Source: Pseudarthrobacter psychrotolerans
Lineage (GTDB): Bacteria; Actinomycetota; Actinomycetes; Actinomycetales; Micrococcaceae
NCBI RefSeq assembly: GCF_009911795.1
Contig: NZ_CP047898.1
Span: 930,001 to 994,000 of the forward strand
Direction of reading: 5' to 3'
Length of the DNA: 64,000 bases
Shown here one piece after another: positions 17,446 through 25,863 of the stretch (position 1 is its first letter; each line of letters opens with the position of its first letter). Under the pieces are notes generated by a model that saw nothing but the letters and a program-made list of their open reading frames with translations, was not told the origin of the DNA and did no database searches. Made by a program: the position numbers and the translations under genes.

Positions 17446-17588
17446 CACAACGGCGGTGCACCGGTTATGGGGTCAAGCTGGGGCCGGTAGACTTGGAAAG
17501 GCCGTTCTGTCGGCCATTCTGCCCGGCTGCTTCCAGACGTCATCAGATGAGCTGCGGCGTTTCCCTGTTGTGAAAGGCCTTACCTGCT

Positions 17589-19187
17589 GTGATTACTGTC
17601 CAGGATCTTGAACTGCGCGCCGGCGCCCGGCTCCTCATGGACCAGGTGAGCTTCCGCATCGACAAGGGCGACAAGATCGGCCTCGTCGGCCGTAACGGCG
17701 CAGGCAAGACTACCCTGACCCGGGTGCTCGCGGGCGAGGGCCAGCCTGCCGGCGGCAAGGTTACCCGCAGCGGCGAGATCGGCTACCTGCCGCAGGATCC
17801 CCGTACCCCGGACATGGAACAGCTGGCCCGCGACCGCATCCTCTCCGCCCGCGGCCTGGACATCGCCGTCAACAAGCTCAAGCAGACCCATGAGGATATG
17901 GCCAGCGAGGACACCGAGATCCAGCGCAAGGCGATGAACCGCTATGACCGGCTGGAATCCGAGTTCCTGGCCGCCGGGGGATACGCGGCCGAGGCCGAGG
18001 CCGCCGCGATCTGCGCCAACCTGGCCCTCCCGGACCGGCTGCTGAACCAGCCGCTCAAGACCCTGTCCGGCGGCCAGCGCCGTCGTGTGGAACTGGCCCG
18101 GATCCTGTACTCGGACGCCGAAACGATGCTCCTCGATGAGCCCACCAACCACCTCGACGCGGATTCCATCACCTGGCTCCGCGAGTTCCTGAAGAACCAC
18201 CAGGGCGGCCTGATCGTGATCAGCCACGACACCGAGCTGCTCGAAGCCACCGTCAACAAAGTGTTCCTGCTGGATCCCAACCGCGCCAAGGTCGACTTCT
18301 ACAATATGAACTGGAAGCGCTACCTGCTCCAGCGCGAAACGGATGAGCGCGCCCGCAAGCGTGAGCGCGCCAACGCGGAGAAGAAAGCCCAGGTCCTCAT
18401 CGACCAGGCCAACAAGATGCGAGCCAAGGCCACCAAGGCCGTGGCAGCGCAGAACATGGCCAAGCGGGCCGAACGTCTCCTGGGCGGCCTCGAAGCCGTC
18501 CGCGCGACCGACCGCGTGGCAGCCCTGCGCTTCCCGGATCCGTCACCCTGCGGCAAGACCCCGCTCACCGCGGATGGACTGAGCAAGTCCTACGGCTCGC
18601 TGGAGATCTTCACCGACGTGGACCTGGCCATCGACCGCGGCTCCAAGGTGGTCATCCTGGGCCTCAACGGCGCCGGCAAGACCACCCTCCTGCGGATGCT
18701 CGCCGGCGTCGACAAGCCGGACACCGGCGAGGTCGTGGCGGGCCACGGCCTGAAGGTGGGCTACTACGCCCAGGAGCACGAGACGCTCGACGTGGACCGC
18801 ACCGTCCTGCAGAACATGCGCTCCTCCGCCCCTGACATGAACGACGCGGAGGTCCGCAACATCCTGGGCTCGTTCCTGTTCTCCGGCGACGACGTCGACA
18901 AGCCCGCCGGCGTGCTCTCCGGCGGCGAGAAGACCCGGCTGGCCCTGGCCACCATCGTGGCCTCAAGCGCGAACGTGCTTCTCCTTGACGAGCCCACTAA
19001 CAACCTCGACCCCGCCAGCCGCGCCGAAATCCTAGGCGCCCTGAGCAACTACACCGGCGCCGTCGTCCTCGTGAGCCACGATGAAGGTGCCGTCGCAGCC
19101 CTGAACCCCGAGCGCGTTGTGCTGCTGCCTGACGGTATCGAGGACCACTGGAACGAAGACTACCTGGACCTGATTACGCTCGCTTAG
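17589..19187 (+). CDS. ABC-F family ATPase, ribosome-associated
   Basis: Soluble protein with two ABC domains and no membrane segment, 532 residues. Domain 1: Walker A GRNGAGKTTL, signature LSGGQRRRVELA, Walker B LLDEPTNHLD. A charged helical linker at about residues 240-300 (ERARKRERANAEKKAQ) corresponds to the P-site tRNA interaction motif. Domain 2: GLNGAGKTTL, LSGGEKTRLALA, LLDEPTNNLD. The start is a GTG (VITVQDLEL). ABC-F proteins act at the ribosomal E site as translation factors or as antibiotic-resistance proteins; nothing here separates the two. An insertion sequence lies immediately behind the stop codon. Confidence 0.93.
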   Translation: MITVQDLELRAGARLLMDQVSFRIDKGDKIGLVGRNGAGKTTLTRVLAGEGQPAGGKVTRSGEIGYLPQDPRTPDMEQLARDRILSARGLDIAVNKLKQTHEDMASEDTEIQRKAMNRYDRLESEFLAAGGYAAEAEAAAICANLALPDRLLNQPLKTLSGGQRRRVELARILYSDAETMLLDEPTNHLDADSITWLREFLKNHQGGLIVISHDTELLEATVNKVFLLDPNRAKVDFYNMNWKRYLLQRETDERARKRERANAEKKAQVLIDQANKMRAKATKAVAAQNMAKRAERLLGGLEAVRATDRVAALRFPDPSPCGKTPLTADGLSKSYGSLEIFTDVDLAIDRGSKVVILGLNGAGKTTLLRMLAGVDKPDTGEVVAGHGLKVGYYAQEHETLDVDRTVLQNMRSSAPDMNDAEVRNILGSFLFSGDDVDKPAGVLSGGEKTRLALATIVASSANVLLLDEPTNNLDPASRAEILGALSNYTGAVVLVSHDEGAVAALNPERVVLLPDGIEDHWNEDYLDLITLA

Positions 19188-19206
19188 CCTCGATCCACCG
19201 GTCGGG
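19188..19206. repeat. Left terminal inverted repeat of the IS
   Basis: 19 bp, identical to the reverse complement of 20822-20840. Matching continues weakly inward (TTG-rich positions). Confidence 0.95.
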
Positions 19207-19325
19207 GTTTGATTGGGTGGGGTCGTTCTGATCTTGGTCCGGTTTGGTCGATGGGCATGAGGGGGTTGCCGGCCTTGCTGCCGGTGGTGTTCCGTGGTCC
19301 TGGTTGCGCCGGATCGGCTGGGTGG

Positions 19326-20720
19326 TCAGATGGTGGCAGTACGTGGTGGCCCGCAGGCCGCTTCGAAGAGGCGTGACCAGCTGGTTTCCCAGGGCCAGTG
19401 AGCGGGCAGGTGCAGGACGATTTTCCGTGCCGAGGTCGCGATCCTGGCGGGGACGGTGATGAGTTTTCGGCGGATGGTTCCGCTGCGTGCTTTGCCCAGG
19501 TCAGGGCCGGCAAGAGTGCCGATGGCGCGCGAGAGGTTGAATGCGATGCTCGCCAGGACCAGCCAGGCTGCGTTGGCGGTGAACTTTCCCGAGGGCAGGT
19601 GCGCCAGGGCACTGTCTTTGAGGTCCGCGTTAATCTGCTCGATGATGGCGTGCTGGCGGTGGGTTTTGTCTGCGGTGACGGTGTCCAGGGCGCTGGTGGT
19701 GAAGAAGGCGTGGAAGCGGTGGGTGTCGAACAGGGTCTGTTGCCCTGCGCCTGCTTTGGCGTTCAGTTCCGGGATCCGCCGCACGACCAGGCGCCCGTGG
19801 ATGCGTTCGGCTTTCTTCCGGCCCACGAAGGCGGTGAAGGCGGTTTCGGCGACTTCCGCCGAGGAAATCCAGGCCCCGGTGGTTTCATCGCGGACCGCGT
19901 CGGTGTACTCGATGGTGGTCCAGGCGTGCTCGTTGATGGTGGCGATGGCGCGTTTGACGGCCGGGTCCATCCGGGCGGTAATGGACACTTTCGCGCCTGC
20001 GCGGTGGGCAGCGGCGACGACCGGGTGGCCGTAGAAGGCACTGTCGGCACGCAGCAGCACCAGCCCGGTGGCATCCTTGCCGCGCAGCCGTTTGACGGTG
20101 GCAAGGATGTCAGCGATGAACTTCCCCGCCCCGCGCGGGGAGCCGGAGCTTCCCTTGCGCAGCCTCGCGCCGATGATGACCGGCGCCGCGGTCGCGGTCG
20201 AGAGGATCCCGATCAGCGCGTTCAATCCCCGGACCCCGGAGTAACCGTAGCCGGAACCCTGTTTCCGGTAGCCGTGGACTTCCTTGATGGTGTCGTCGAT
20301 ATCGACCAGAGCGTAATCATCGATACCGGAGGTGATCGGGGCCACGGCGGCCACGTTCACCAGCCACCGTGCGGCGAGGGCGTCGAGCTGGCGGACATGG
20401 CCGAAGGTGAACGAGCGCAGGAACGATCCCAAAGTCGACGGGGCATATGCACCGGCGAAAAGTTTCTTCATCCCGCCGTGACGCAACAAGGCCATGTCAT
20501 CGATGGAATCGGCCCCAGCGACCATGCCCGCGACCAGCGCGGTGACCTTCAACCCCGCATTCGCGCCGAAGTATCCGGGCAGCGTCAGCCACTGATCAGC
20601 GAGTTCGCCAAGGCAGGTTTTCACCGCCAGCGCCATCGCCGGGACCAGACCTGCGGCCGACACGAGGTTGGAATCATCGAACGCGGCTGACACGCGCGTG
20701 GATCTATGGAAAAGTTGCAC
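19326..20720 (-). CDS. IS1380-family DDE transposase
   Basis: 464-residue transposase. The N-terminus VQLFHRSTRVSAAFDDSNLV is characteristic of IS1380/IS1676-type enzymes. Catalytic acidic residues fit the DDE pattern: DIDDT (about 145), RADSAFYG (about 225) and a Glu in IIEQINADLKD (about 375). The start is a GTG at 20720. No frameshift or truncation is seen, in contrast to several host genes nearby. Confidence 0.95.
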   Translation of the reverse strand: MQLFHRSTRVSAAFDDSNLVSAAGLVPAMALAVKTCLGELADQWLTLPGYFGANAGLKVTALVAGMVAGADSIDDMALLRHGGMKKLFAGAYAPSTLGSFLRSFTFGHVRQLDALAARWLVNVAAVAPITSGIDDYALVDIDDTIKEVHGYRKQGSGYGYSGVRGLNALIGILSTATAAPVIIGARLRKGSSGSPRGAGKFIADILATVKRLRGKDATGLVLLRADSAFYGHPVVAAAHRAGAKVSITARMDPAVKRAIATINEHAWTTIEYTDAVRDETTGAWISSAEVAETAFTAFVGRKKAERIHGRLVVRRIPELNAKAGAGQQTLFDTHRFHAFFTTSALDTVTADKTHRQHAIIEQINADLKDSALAHLPSGKFTANAAWLVLASIAFNLSRAIGTLAGPDLGKARSGTIRRKLITVPARIATSARKIVLHLPAHWPWETSWSRLFEAACGPPRTATI

Positions 20721-20821
20721 TTACGAGATGCCTCTCGGATTGGCCAAACGGAGTTCTAGACAAACCCCATTTTTCCCGATCCGACAGGCATTCTCCGTTT
20801 AAACCGCCGCTACAACCTCAA

Positions 20822-20840
20822 CCCGACCGGTGGATCGAGG
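20822..20840. repeat. Right terminal inverted repeat of the IS
   Basis: CCCGACCGGTGGATCGAGG, perfect complement of the left end; followed directly by the duplicated CTTAG. Confidence 0.95.
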
Positions 20841-20845
20841 CTTAG

Positions 20846-21319
20846 TCCCCAACTGCAATGCCTGCGTTCGTTGCGCGACGCCGGTGATTTCCCGCGTGCT
20901 GGCTCGTTCCGTGGTCGGGCACGCTCCGCAGCGCGCGTGATTTCCCGCTTGCTGGCTCGTTCCTCGCCTCTGACGCAAGCTACATAAATCACCCGTACTC
21001 CTGCGCTCGTGCGACTGTCACCTTCCAGCTTTGGTTCAGTCGTCAGCGGACCGTCAGTTCTTGGAACGTGCGGGACCGGCAACGCTCGGATCTTCTTTGC
21101 GTTGCCTATGGGGCCACTCCGCCTACTTCCTGGCCTGTGTGTTGCAGAACGAAGGTGGCCGTGGCCCGGCGGATCATTCCTGTTCCCAGCCGTGCCGCCA
21201 CGAGTCGGCGAGCTGCTGGTGACGGCAGCGGCGTCGTCCTCTATGCACCTTGCGCACTCACCCGCGTTGCGCAGCGAACGCAACCGACAAGGCGAACGCA
21301 ACTGAACGGACAGAACGTG
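20846..21319. other. Non-coding stretch between the IS and SURF1
   Basis: About 470 bases with no gene I can support; short open frames here lack family features and good starts. The only visible structure is the 27-bp direct repeat described separately. This was the original downstream region of the ABC-F gene before the IS arrived. Confidence 0.6.
20884..20963. repeat. Direct repeat of 27 bp, period 53
   Basis: GTGATTTCCCGCGTGCTGGC... at 20884-20910 recurs at 20937-20963 with one mismatch (G to T). The intervening 26 bases are GC-rich. No coding function is evident. Confidence 0.75.
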
Positions 21320-22213
21320 TCAGTAACCCTGCGCGTCCAGGAGGGCGTCTTCCTCTTCTTCAGCGGTCGCCTTCTTGCGCTTGCGGGCAACGGGCGGACG
21401 ACGGCGGGCGGCGGCAGCCGCTGAGTGGACCGTACTGCCCGAATCCGTCAAGCCGTCTTCGCCTTCGGCGACGTCCTCGGCGTCGATCGCGGCATTCCTG
21501 GCCTGCTGCCGGGCGGCGTACCCGAAGCCCACGAACATCAGCACGCCGAAGGCGAACCACTGCAACGAGTAGGACAGGTGCGTGCCTTCTTCGGTGGCCG
21601 GCTTCGGGAACGGGAACGGCATGTCAGCGGGGGCGGGAGATTCAGACGCCAGCTGTCCGTATGCCCCGGTGAGCACCGGATATCCCAGCTGGTCCGCGTA
21701 AGTGGGGAGGTCGATGGAGGCAAGCTGACCGTTGGGGGCGCCGCGGTCCAGTTGTGGCTCGCCGTGCTTGAGGCGGACCACGGCGGTCACGGGGCCGGCG
21801 GGAGGCACCGGGACGGAATCGGGGCTGCCCGGGTTCTTGTTGCCGATGGGCAGCCAGCCGCGGTCGATCACCACGGTTTCGCCGGACTGCAGCCTGAACG
21901 GCACAACCACCTCATACCCTGGCTGCCCGTTCAGCGGACGGTTACGGACAATCCGCTGGCCGTCGGGGTCGTAAGTGCCCTTGAGTTCCACTTGGGTCCA
22001 CTCCTTCGCCGGGTCCAGGGTGGAGAACTCGTCCCGTGCCTGGTCGAAGGAGATGGGTGTGGCCGAATAGTTGGTGACCACGCGGTTGATCTCCGCCAGG
22101 GTCTCAGCGCGGCGGTCCATCTGCCAGCGGCCAAGGAAGACGCAGGCAGCGGCAAAGATGGCGGCCAGCAGGAGGTATCCCAGCCACTTGCTGGAAAAGA
22201 GGAAGCGGTACAT
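21320..22213 (-). CDS. SURF1 family cytochrome oxidase assembly protein
   Basis: Membrane protein involved in maturation of haem-copper oxidase. The 297 residues have an N-terminal transmembrane helix (about 9-26), GRWQMDRR just after it, the periplasmic domain with VRNRPLNGQPGYEVVVPF and VIDRGWLP, and a second helix near 215-235 (HLSYSLQWFAFGVLM). The tail is a long charged, probably disordered extension ending in Arg/Lys and Glu runs. It directly abuts the upstream gene and fits functionally with ctaA/ctaB at the left of the window. Confidence 0.92.
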   Translation of the reverse strand: MYRFLFSSKWLGYLLLAAIFAAACVFLGRWQMDRRAETLAEINRVVTNYSATPISFDQARDEFSTLDPAKEWTQVELKGTYDPDGQRIVRNRPLNGQPGYEVVVPFRLQSGETVVIDRGWLPIGNKNPGSPDSVPVPPAGPVTAVVRLKHGEPQLDRGAPNGQLASIDLPTYADQLGYPVLTGAYGQLASESPAPADMPFPFPKPATEEGTHLSYSLQWFAFGVLMFVGFGYAARQQARNAAIDAEDVAEGEDGLTDSGSTVHSAAAAARRRPPVARKRKKATAEEEEDALLDAQGY

Positions 22214-22489
22214 TCAGCCGTCCTGCCCTACCGGCGCCTGGCGGGTGTCCTGCCCCGCAACCAGGACCAGGGTTTCCTTCCAGAGCCCGCGGGTCTGGAG
22301 GTAGTCTTCCAGCCAGTCACGGTGGTCGTCGCAGGCAAGCCAGGTCTTGCGGCGTTCCGGCGTATGGATTTTGGGGTTGTTCCAGAGCAGTTGCCAGGAC
22401 GCTTCCGCGCGGCAGGCCTTGCGGGAGCACATGGCAGCCATGGCCGGCGGGGGACCAGCGGTCCCTGCAGCCAGGTCAAAAATATTCAT
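22214..22489 (-). CDS. Small cysteine-containing protein of unknown function
   Basis: A 91-residue protein I cannot assign to a characterised function. It has MAAMCSRKACRAEASWQLLW followed by HTPERRKTWLACDDHRDWLEDYL, so three Cys and two His could bind a metal; acidic-aromatic patches follow. It is wedged between DUF3099 (ATGA overlap at the start) and SURF1 (the stop touches the SURF1 start codon), so all three are co-translated. Position suggests a part in cytochrome oxidase assembly or membrane metal handling; this is inference. Confidence 0.75.
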   Translation of the reverse strand: MNIFDLAAGTAGPPPAMAAMCSRKACRAEASWQLLWNNPKIHTPERRKTWLACDDHRDWLEDYLQTRGLWKETLVLVAGQDTRQAPVGQDG

Positions 22490-22941
22490 GAGGCGCGCCG
22501 TTCCTGTTCTTGCGTGGGTTCGTCGTCGTCATCAATGAGCTCGCCCTCGATGACCGCGGACGTGGAGACGTCCTCCTCCGGCGGCCCGGACGGGCTTTCC
22601 AGCTCGGCAATCGGGGCAGAGTCCAGCAGCGAGTCGCTGTGGAGCTCCGCCTGGTCGCCGCCGTTCGCGATCACCACCGCGATCCACGGGAGGAAGACGG
22701 CCCCGGCGACCATAACGAGCTTGAACCAACCGTCCACCACAAAAATGAGGATGAGGCAGACCATACGGATTCCCATGGCCACCGCGTACTTGATCATGCG
22801 CTGTCGCATGTCCTCCGAGTGGGCGGCTGCAGCGTCCGTGATGCTGTGGACCCCGGAATCCCCGGAGAACCTTTCGGGGTCTCCGGGCACGGAATGTCCA
22901 GCATGGTTTTCAAGGGTCACGGCTGATTGATCACGCTCCAA
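22486..22941 (-). CDS. DUF3099 family membrane protein
   Basis: Actinobacterial membrane protein of unknown function, 151 residues. The family signature HSITDAAAAHSEDMRQRMIKY precedes two hydrophobic helices (about 55-75 and 80-97) and an acidic tail with DDDDEP. The first codon is a TTG with GAGG six bases upstream; GTG at 22920 is a possible later start. First gene of the DUF3099-small protein-SURF1 operon. Confidence 0.82.
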   Translation of the reverse strand: MERDQSAVTLENHAGHSVPGDPERFSGDSGVHSITDAAAAHSEDMRQRMIKYAVAMGIRMVCLILIFVVDGWFKLVMVAGAVFLPWIAVVIANGGDQAELHSDSLLDSAPIAELESPSGPPEEDVSTSAVIEGELIDDDDEPTQEQERRAS

Positions 22942-23063
22942 AGGCTTGCCTCAATTCTCTCACCATCGGCAGTGGTGCCCAAACGCGGGCTAAGATCGGA
23001 GGCAGCAAAATCACACCCCCGTACTACCGCGGCTGCACCTGCCGCAGAATCCCGGAGCTTTTA

Positions 23064-23789
23064 ATGTCTGAAGCAGCTACAGCGGCCCGCAGCGTCCTGA
23101 TCACCGGCGGTAACCGCGGCATCGGCCTGGCCATCGCGCTTGCCTTCCTGGCCAACGGTGACAAGGTGGCCGTGACCTACCGGAGCGCGTCGGAGCTGCC
23201 GGCCGGGATTCTGGGCGTAAAAGCCGATGTGACTGACGAAGCCTCTGTGGATGCCGCCTTCACCGAGGTGGAAGCTGCGCACGGTCCCGTTGAGGTTTTG
23301 GTGGCAAACGCGGGAATCACCAAGGACACGCTCCTGATGCGCATGAGTGAGGATGACTTCACGTCCGTGATCGACACCAACCTCAACGGCGCATTCCGCG
23401 TCATCAAGCGCGCCTCAAAGGGCATGATCCGGATGCGCAAGGGCCGCGTGGTCCTCATTTCCTCGGTCTCCGGCCTCTATGGCGCGCCGGGCCAGATCAA
23501 CTACTCGGCCTCCAAGGCCGGCCTTGTGGGCATTGCCCGGTCCCTGACCCGGGAGCTGGGTTCACGCGGGATCACCGCAAACGTTGTGGCCCCCGGTTTC
23601 ATTAACACGGACATGACGGCCGAACTGCCCGAGGCCACCCAGAAAAATTACCTCTCCAGCATTCCTGCCGGCCGGTTTGCCGAGGCTTCGGAAGTGGCGG
23701 ACGTGGTCCGTTGGATTTCCAGCGACGAGGCTGCCTACATTTCCGGCGCTGTCATCCCCGTTGACGGCGGACTTGGCATGGGCCACTGA
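23064..23789 (+). CDS. fabG: 3-oxoacyl-[ACP] reductase-type short-chain dehydrogenase
   Basis: NAD(P)H-dependent reductase of 241 residues. The Rossmann motif is TGGNRGIG (about 15-22). NAG is in VANAGITKD, the catalytic Ser in ISSVSGLYG, and YSASK supplies the Tyr-Lys pair. The C-terminal VIPVDGGLGMGH matches FabG proteins of the MabA/FabG1 branch. A CGGAG ribosome site precedes ATG 23064. It is monocistronic or co-transcribed with the next SDR 220 bases downstream. Whether it serves fatty acid elongation or another oxoacyl pathway is not decidable here. Confidence 0.88.
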   Translation: MSEAATAARSVLITGGNRGIGLAIALAFLANGDKVAVTYRSASELPAGILGVKADVTDEASVDAAFTEVEAAHGPVEVLVANAGITKDTLLMRMSEDDFTSVIDTNLNGAFRVIKRASKGMIRMRKGRVVLISSVSGLYGAPGQINYSASKAGLVGIARSLTRELGSRGITANVVAPGFINTDMTAELPEATQKNYLSSIPAGRFAEASEVADVVRWISSDEAAYISGAVIPVDGGLGMGH

Positions 23790-24011
23790 CCACCGGAGCC
23801 TGACCCCGGTTTCAGATGCCGGTTTCAGGTGCCGGCGCGGATTGCAGTCGTACGCGAAGCCGCGCCGGTTCCGGAACGCGAGCGGGAGGCGTGGCAGAAC
23901 TAGCCTGGCAGGGCTTCTTTGTGGGGGTCACACAAGCCAACGCAGGGCAGGCGCTGGCATGATGGACTGCAGACCTCAAGCGATTTAGACGCTTCGAACA
24001 AAGGAGCCCAT

Positions 24012-24764
24012 ATGGGACTGCTGGACAACAAAACCGCCATCGTGACCGGATCCTCACGGGGAATCGGCGCCGAAGTGGCCAAGAACCTCGCTGCCGAGGG
24101 CGCGGCCGTCGTCGTTAACTACCGCCAGAAGGCGCCGCGCGCCAACAAGGTGGTCGCAGGAATCGAAGCTGCCGGCGGCCGCGCCACCGCCGTGGGGGCA
24201 GACCTCACCACCCAGGAAGGCGTGCAGGCCCTGGCCAGCGCAGCCATGGAAAACTTCGGTTCGCTGGACGTCCTGGTGCTCAACGCTTCAGGCGGTATGG
24301 AGTCCGGCATGGCAGACGACTACGCCCTCAAGCTCAACCGCGATGCGCAGGTCAACATGCTCAACGCCGCCGTGCCCTTGATGAAGGAAGGCTCACGCGT
24401 GGTCTTCGTGACCAGCCACCAGGCCCACTTCATCAACTCCGTTGCCACCATGCCCGAATACGAGCCCGTGGCCCGCAGCAAGCGTGCGGGCGAGGACGCC
24501 CTGCGTGAGCTCCTCCCGAACCTGGCCGAAAAGGGCATTTCGCTGGTGGTTGTGTCCGGCGACATGATCGAAGGCACCGTCACCGCGACGCTGCTGGACC
24601 GGTCGAACCCGGGCGCCATCGAGGCCCGCCGCGCCGAGGCCGGCAAGCTCTACTCTGTGGAGGAGTTCGCTGAAGTGGTGGCCAGCATGGCAACGGCCGA
24701 CGTCGAATCCGGCCACACCGAATACGCCGGCGGCTCCGACTACTTCGGCAAGGGCGCCGAGTAG
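24012..24764 (+). CDS. SDR family protein without the catalytic tyrosine
   Basis: Classical short-chain dehydrogenase fold, 250 residues, with TGSSRGIG and LNASGG for cofactor binding and a Ser in VTSHQAHFI. Where the YxxxK motif should be, the sequence is PVARSKRAGE, so the Lys is kept but the Tyr is Val. A Tyr lies three residues earlier (EYEPV) and might substitute. AAGGAG five bases before ATG 24012 decides the start. Substrate unknown. The first and last thirds look well conserved, so the change is not general decay. Confidence 0.85.
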   Translation: MGLLDNKTAIVTGSSRGIGAEVAKNLAAEGAAVVVNYRQKAPRANKVVAGIEAAGGRATAVGADLTTQEGVQALASAAMENFGSLDVLVLNASGGMESGMADDYALKLNRDAQVNMLNAAVPLMKEGSRVVFVTSHQAHFINSVATMPEYEPVARSKRAGEDALRELLPNLAEKGISLVVVSGDMIEGTVTATLLDRSNPGAIEARRAEAGKLYSVEEFAEVVASMATADVESGHTEYAGGSDYFGKGAE

Positions 24765-24825
24765 CGCTTCCGGACATCCCCTAGAGGGCCGCAATTTCCC
24801 ACGCGGCAAACCCCATCACCACGAC

Positions 24826-24856
24826 GAGCCCCGGGCAGTACTCCAGCCCGGGGCTC
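24826..24856 (+). terminator. Terminator after the SDR gene
   Basis: GAGCCCCGGG (24826-24835) pairs with CCCGGGGCTC (24847-24856), followed by TGTCTGTTGT. Confidence 0.65.
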
Positions 24857-24958
24857 TGTCTGTTGTGAAGCTCTGTCTGTCGTGAAGCCTTGCCTGCCTG
24901 TCCGGCCTGCCGGTCGAGGGCGTTGTCTATGGGGGCCGGGCCGCCTAGGGTCTTATGC

Positions 24959-25804
24959 ATGGCACAGCACGGAGAGGCGACCGGCCGCAGCTATCCGGCA
25001 GGTGTTCCCTGCTGGGTGGACTCCCAGCAGCCCGACGTGGAAGCCGCCATGCACTTCTACGGCGGACTCTTCGGGTGGGAGTTCGAGGACACCGCCCCGT
25101 CCGGCGGCACCGGCAGATACGTCATAGCCACCCTTGACGGCCAGGAGGTGGGCGCCATCACCGGCCCCGGAACCGGTGTCGCCGCGTGGAACACGTACGT
25201 CTCCGTCGACGACGCGGATGCTGCCGTGCGCCACCTGCTCTCCGTCGGCGCAACACTGAAATCGGCGCCTGCCCATGCGGGTTCAGGAGGCGTGCAGGCG
25301 GTGCTGGCGGATCCCGAAGGCGCCGAGTTCCGGATCTGGCAGGCCCGCGGCCGGCCTGGCGCCCAGGCGGTCAACCTTCCCGGCTGCTGGAATTTCAGTG
25401 ACCTCCGCACAACAGATCCTGAGGCGGCCGTCGCCTTCTACACCAAGGCATTCGACTGGCAGTTCGACAACCTCGGCTTCGGAACGATGATCCGCCGCCC
25501 CGGATACGGCGATCACCTCGAGGCAACCGTCGACCCCAACATCAGGGTTCGCCAGTCGGGCGACCTCGTGCCCCGCGGCTTCGAGGACGCCGTTGCCTGG
25601 CTTGCCTCCGCGGCACCCGGTGGACGGCCGCAGTGGCACGTGACGTTTACGGTCGCAGACCGGGACCGGACGGCCAGGGATGCGGAGCGGCTCGGCGCCG
25701 TCATCCTGGGGCAGGACGATACTGAGTGGACGCGCACCGTCCTGATCCGGGATCCCGGCGGAGCCGTTTTCACCGCAAGCCAGTTCACGCCGCCGTCGGG
25801 CTGA
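24959..25804 (+). CDS. VOC family protein with two glyoxalase-like domains
   Basis: 281-residue protein of two tandem vicinal-oxygen-chelate modules. Module 1 begins PCWVDSQQPDVEAAMHFYGG and ends GAEFRIWQ. Module 2 begins CWNFSDLRTTDPEAAVAFYT and ends PGGAVFTASQF. Such actinobacterial proteins are often annotated as hydroxylases or glyoxalases. The Glu/His metal ligands are only partly obvious, so the activity is uncertain. The start is ATG 24959. It stands alone between a terminator and convergent serB. Confidence 0.85.
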   Translation: MAQHGEATGRSYPAGVPCWVDSQQPDVEAAMHFYGGLFGWEFEDTAPSGGTGRYVIATLDGQEVGAITGPGTGVAAWNTYVSVDDADAAVRHLLSVGATLKSAPAHAGSGGVQAVLADPEGAEFRIWQARGRPGAQAVNLPGCWNFSDLRTTDPEAAVAFYTKAFDWQFDNLGFGTMIRRPGYGDHLEATVDPNIRVRQSGDLVPRGFEDAVAWLASAAPGGRPQWHVTFTVADRDRTARDAERLGAVILGQDDTEWTRTVLIRDPGGAVFTASQFTPPSG

Positions 25805-25863
25805 GCGGACCCGGCTCAGCGGACCCGGCTGATTAGACCCGGGGGGACGGAGTCGGCGGAGCT

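Larger units (their letters stand above)
19188..20840 (-). mobile_element. Complete IS1380-family insertion sequence (1653 bp)
   Basis: Bounded by perfect 19-bp terminal inverted repeats, starting CCTCGATCCACCGGTCGGG at 19188 and ending with its complement at 20840. The 5-bp target duplication CTTAG is at 19183-19187 and 20841-20845. It contains one full transposase gene on the minus strand. Intact ends, duplication and open reading frame indicate a recent insertion that may still be active. The left duplication includes the TAG stop of the ABC-F gene. Confidence 0.95.

Noticed and set aside
17306..17588. Biotin riboswitch or known BirA/BioQ box upstream of bioY
   Set aside because: No biotin riboswitch class is established, and the sequence does not clearly match a BirA or BioQ consensus that I can state with confidence.
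19188..20840. Composite transposon carrying the neighbouring genes
   Set aside because: Only one IS copy is present in the window and the target duplication directly flanks that single element.
21009..21305. Possible small gene between IS and SURF1
   Set aside because: No ribosome site, no recognisable motif and low-complexity translation; left as non-coding.
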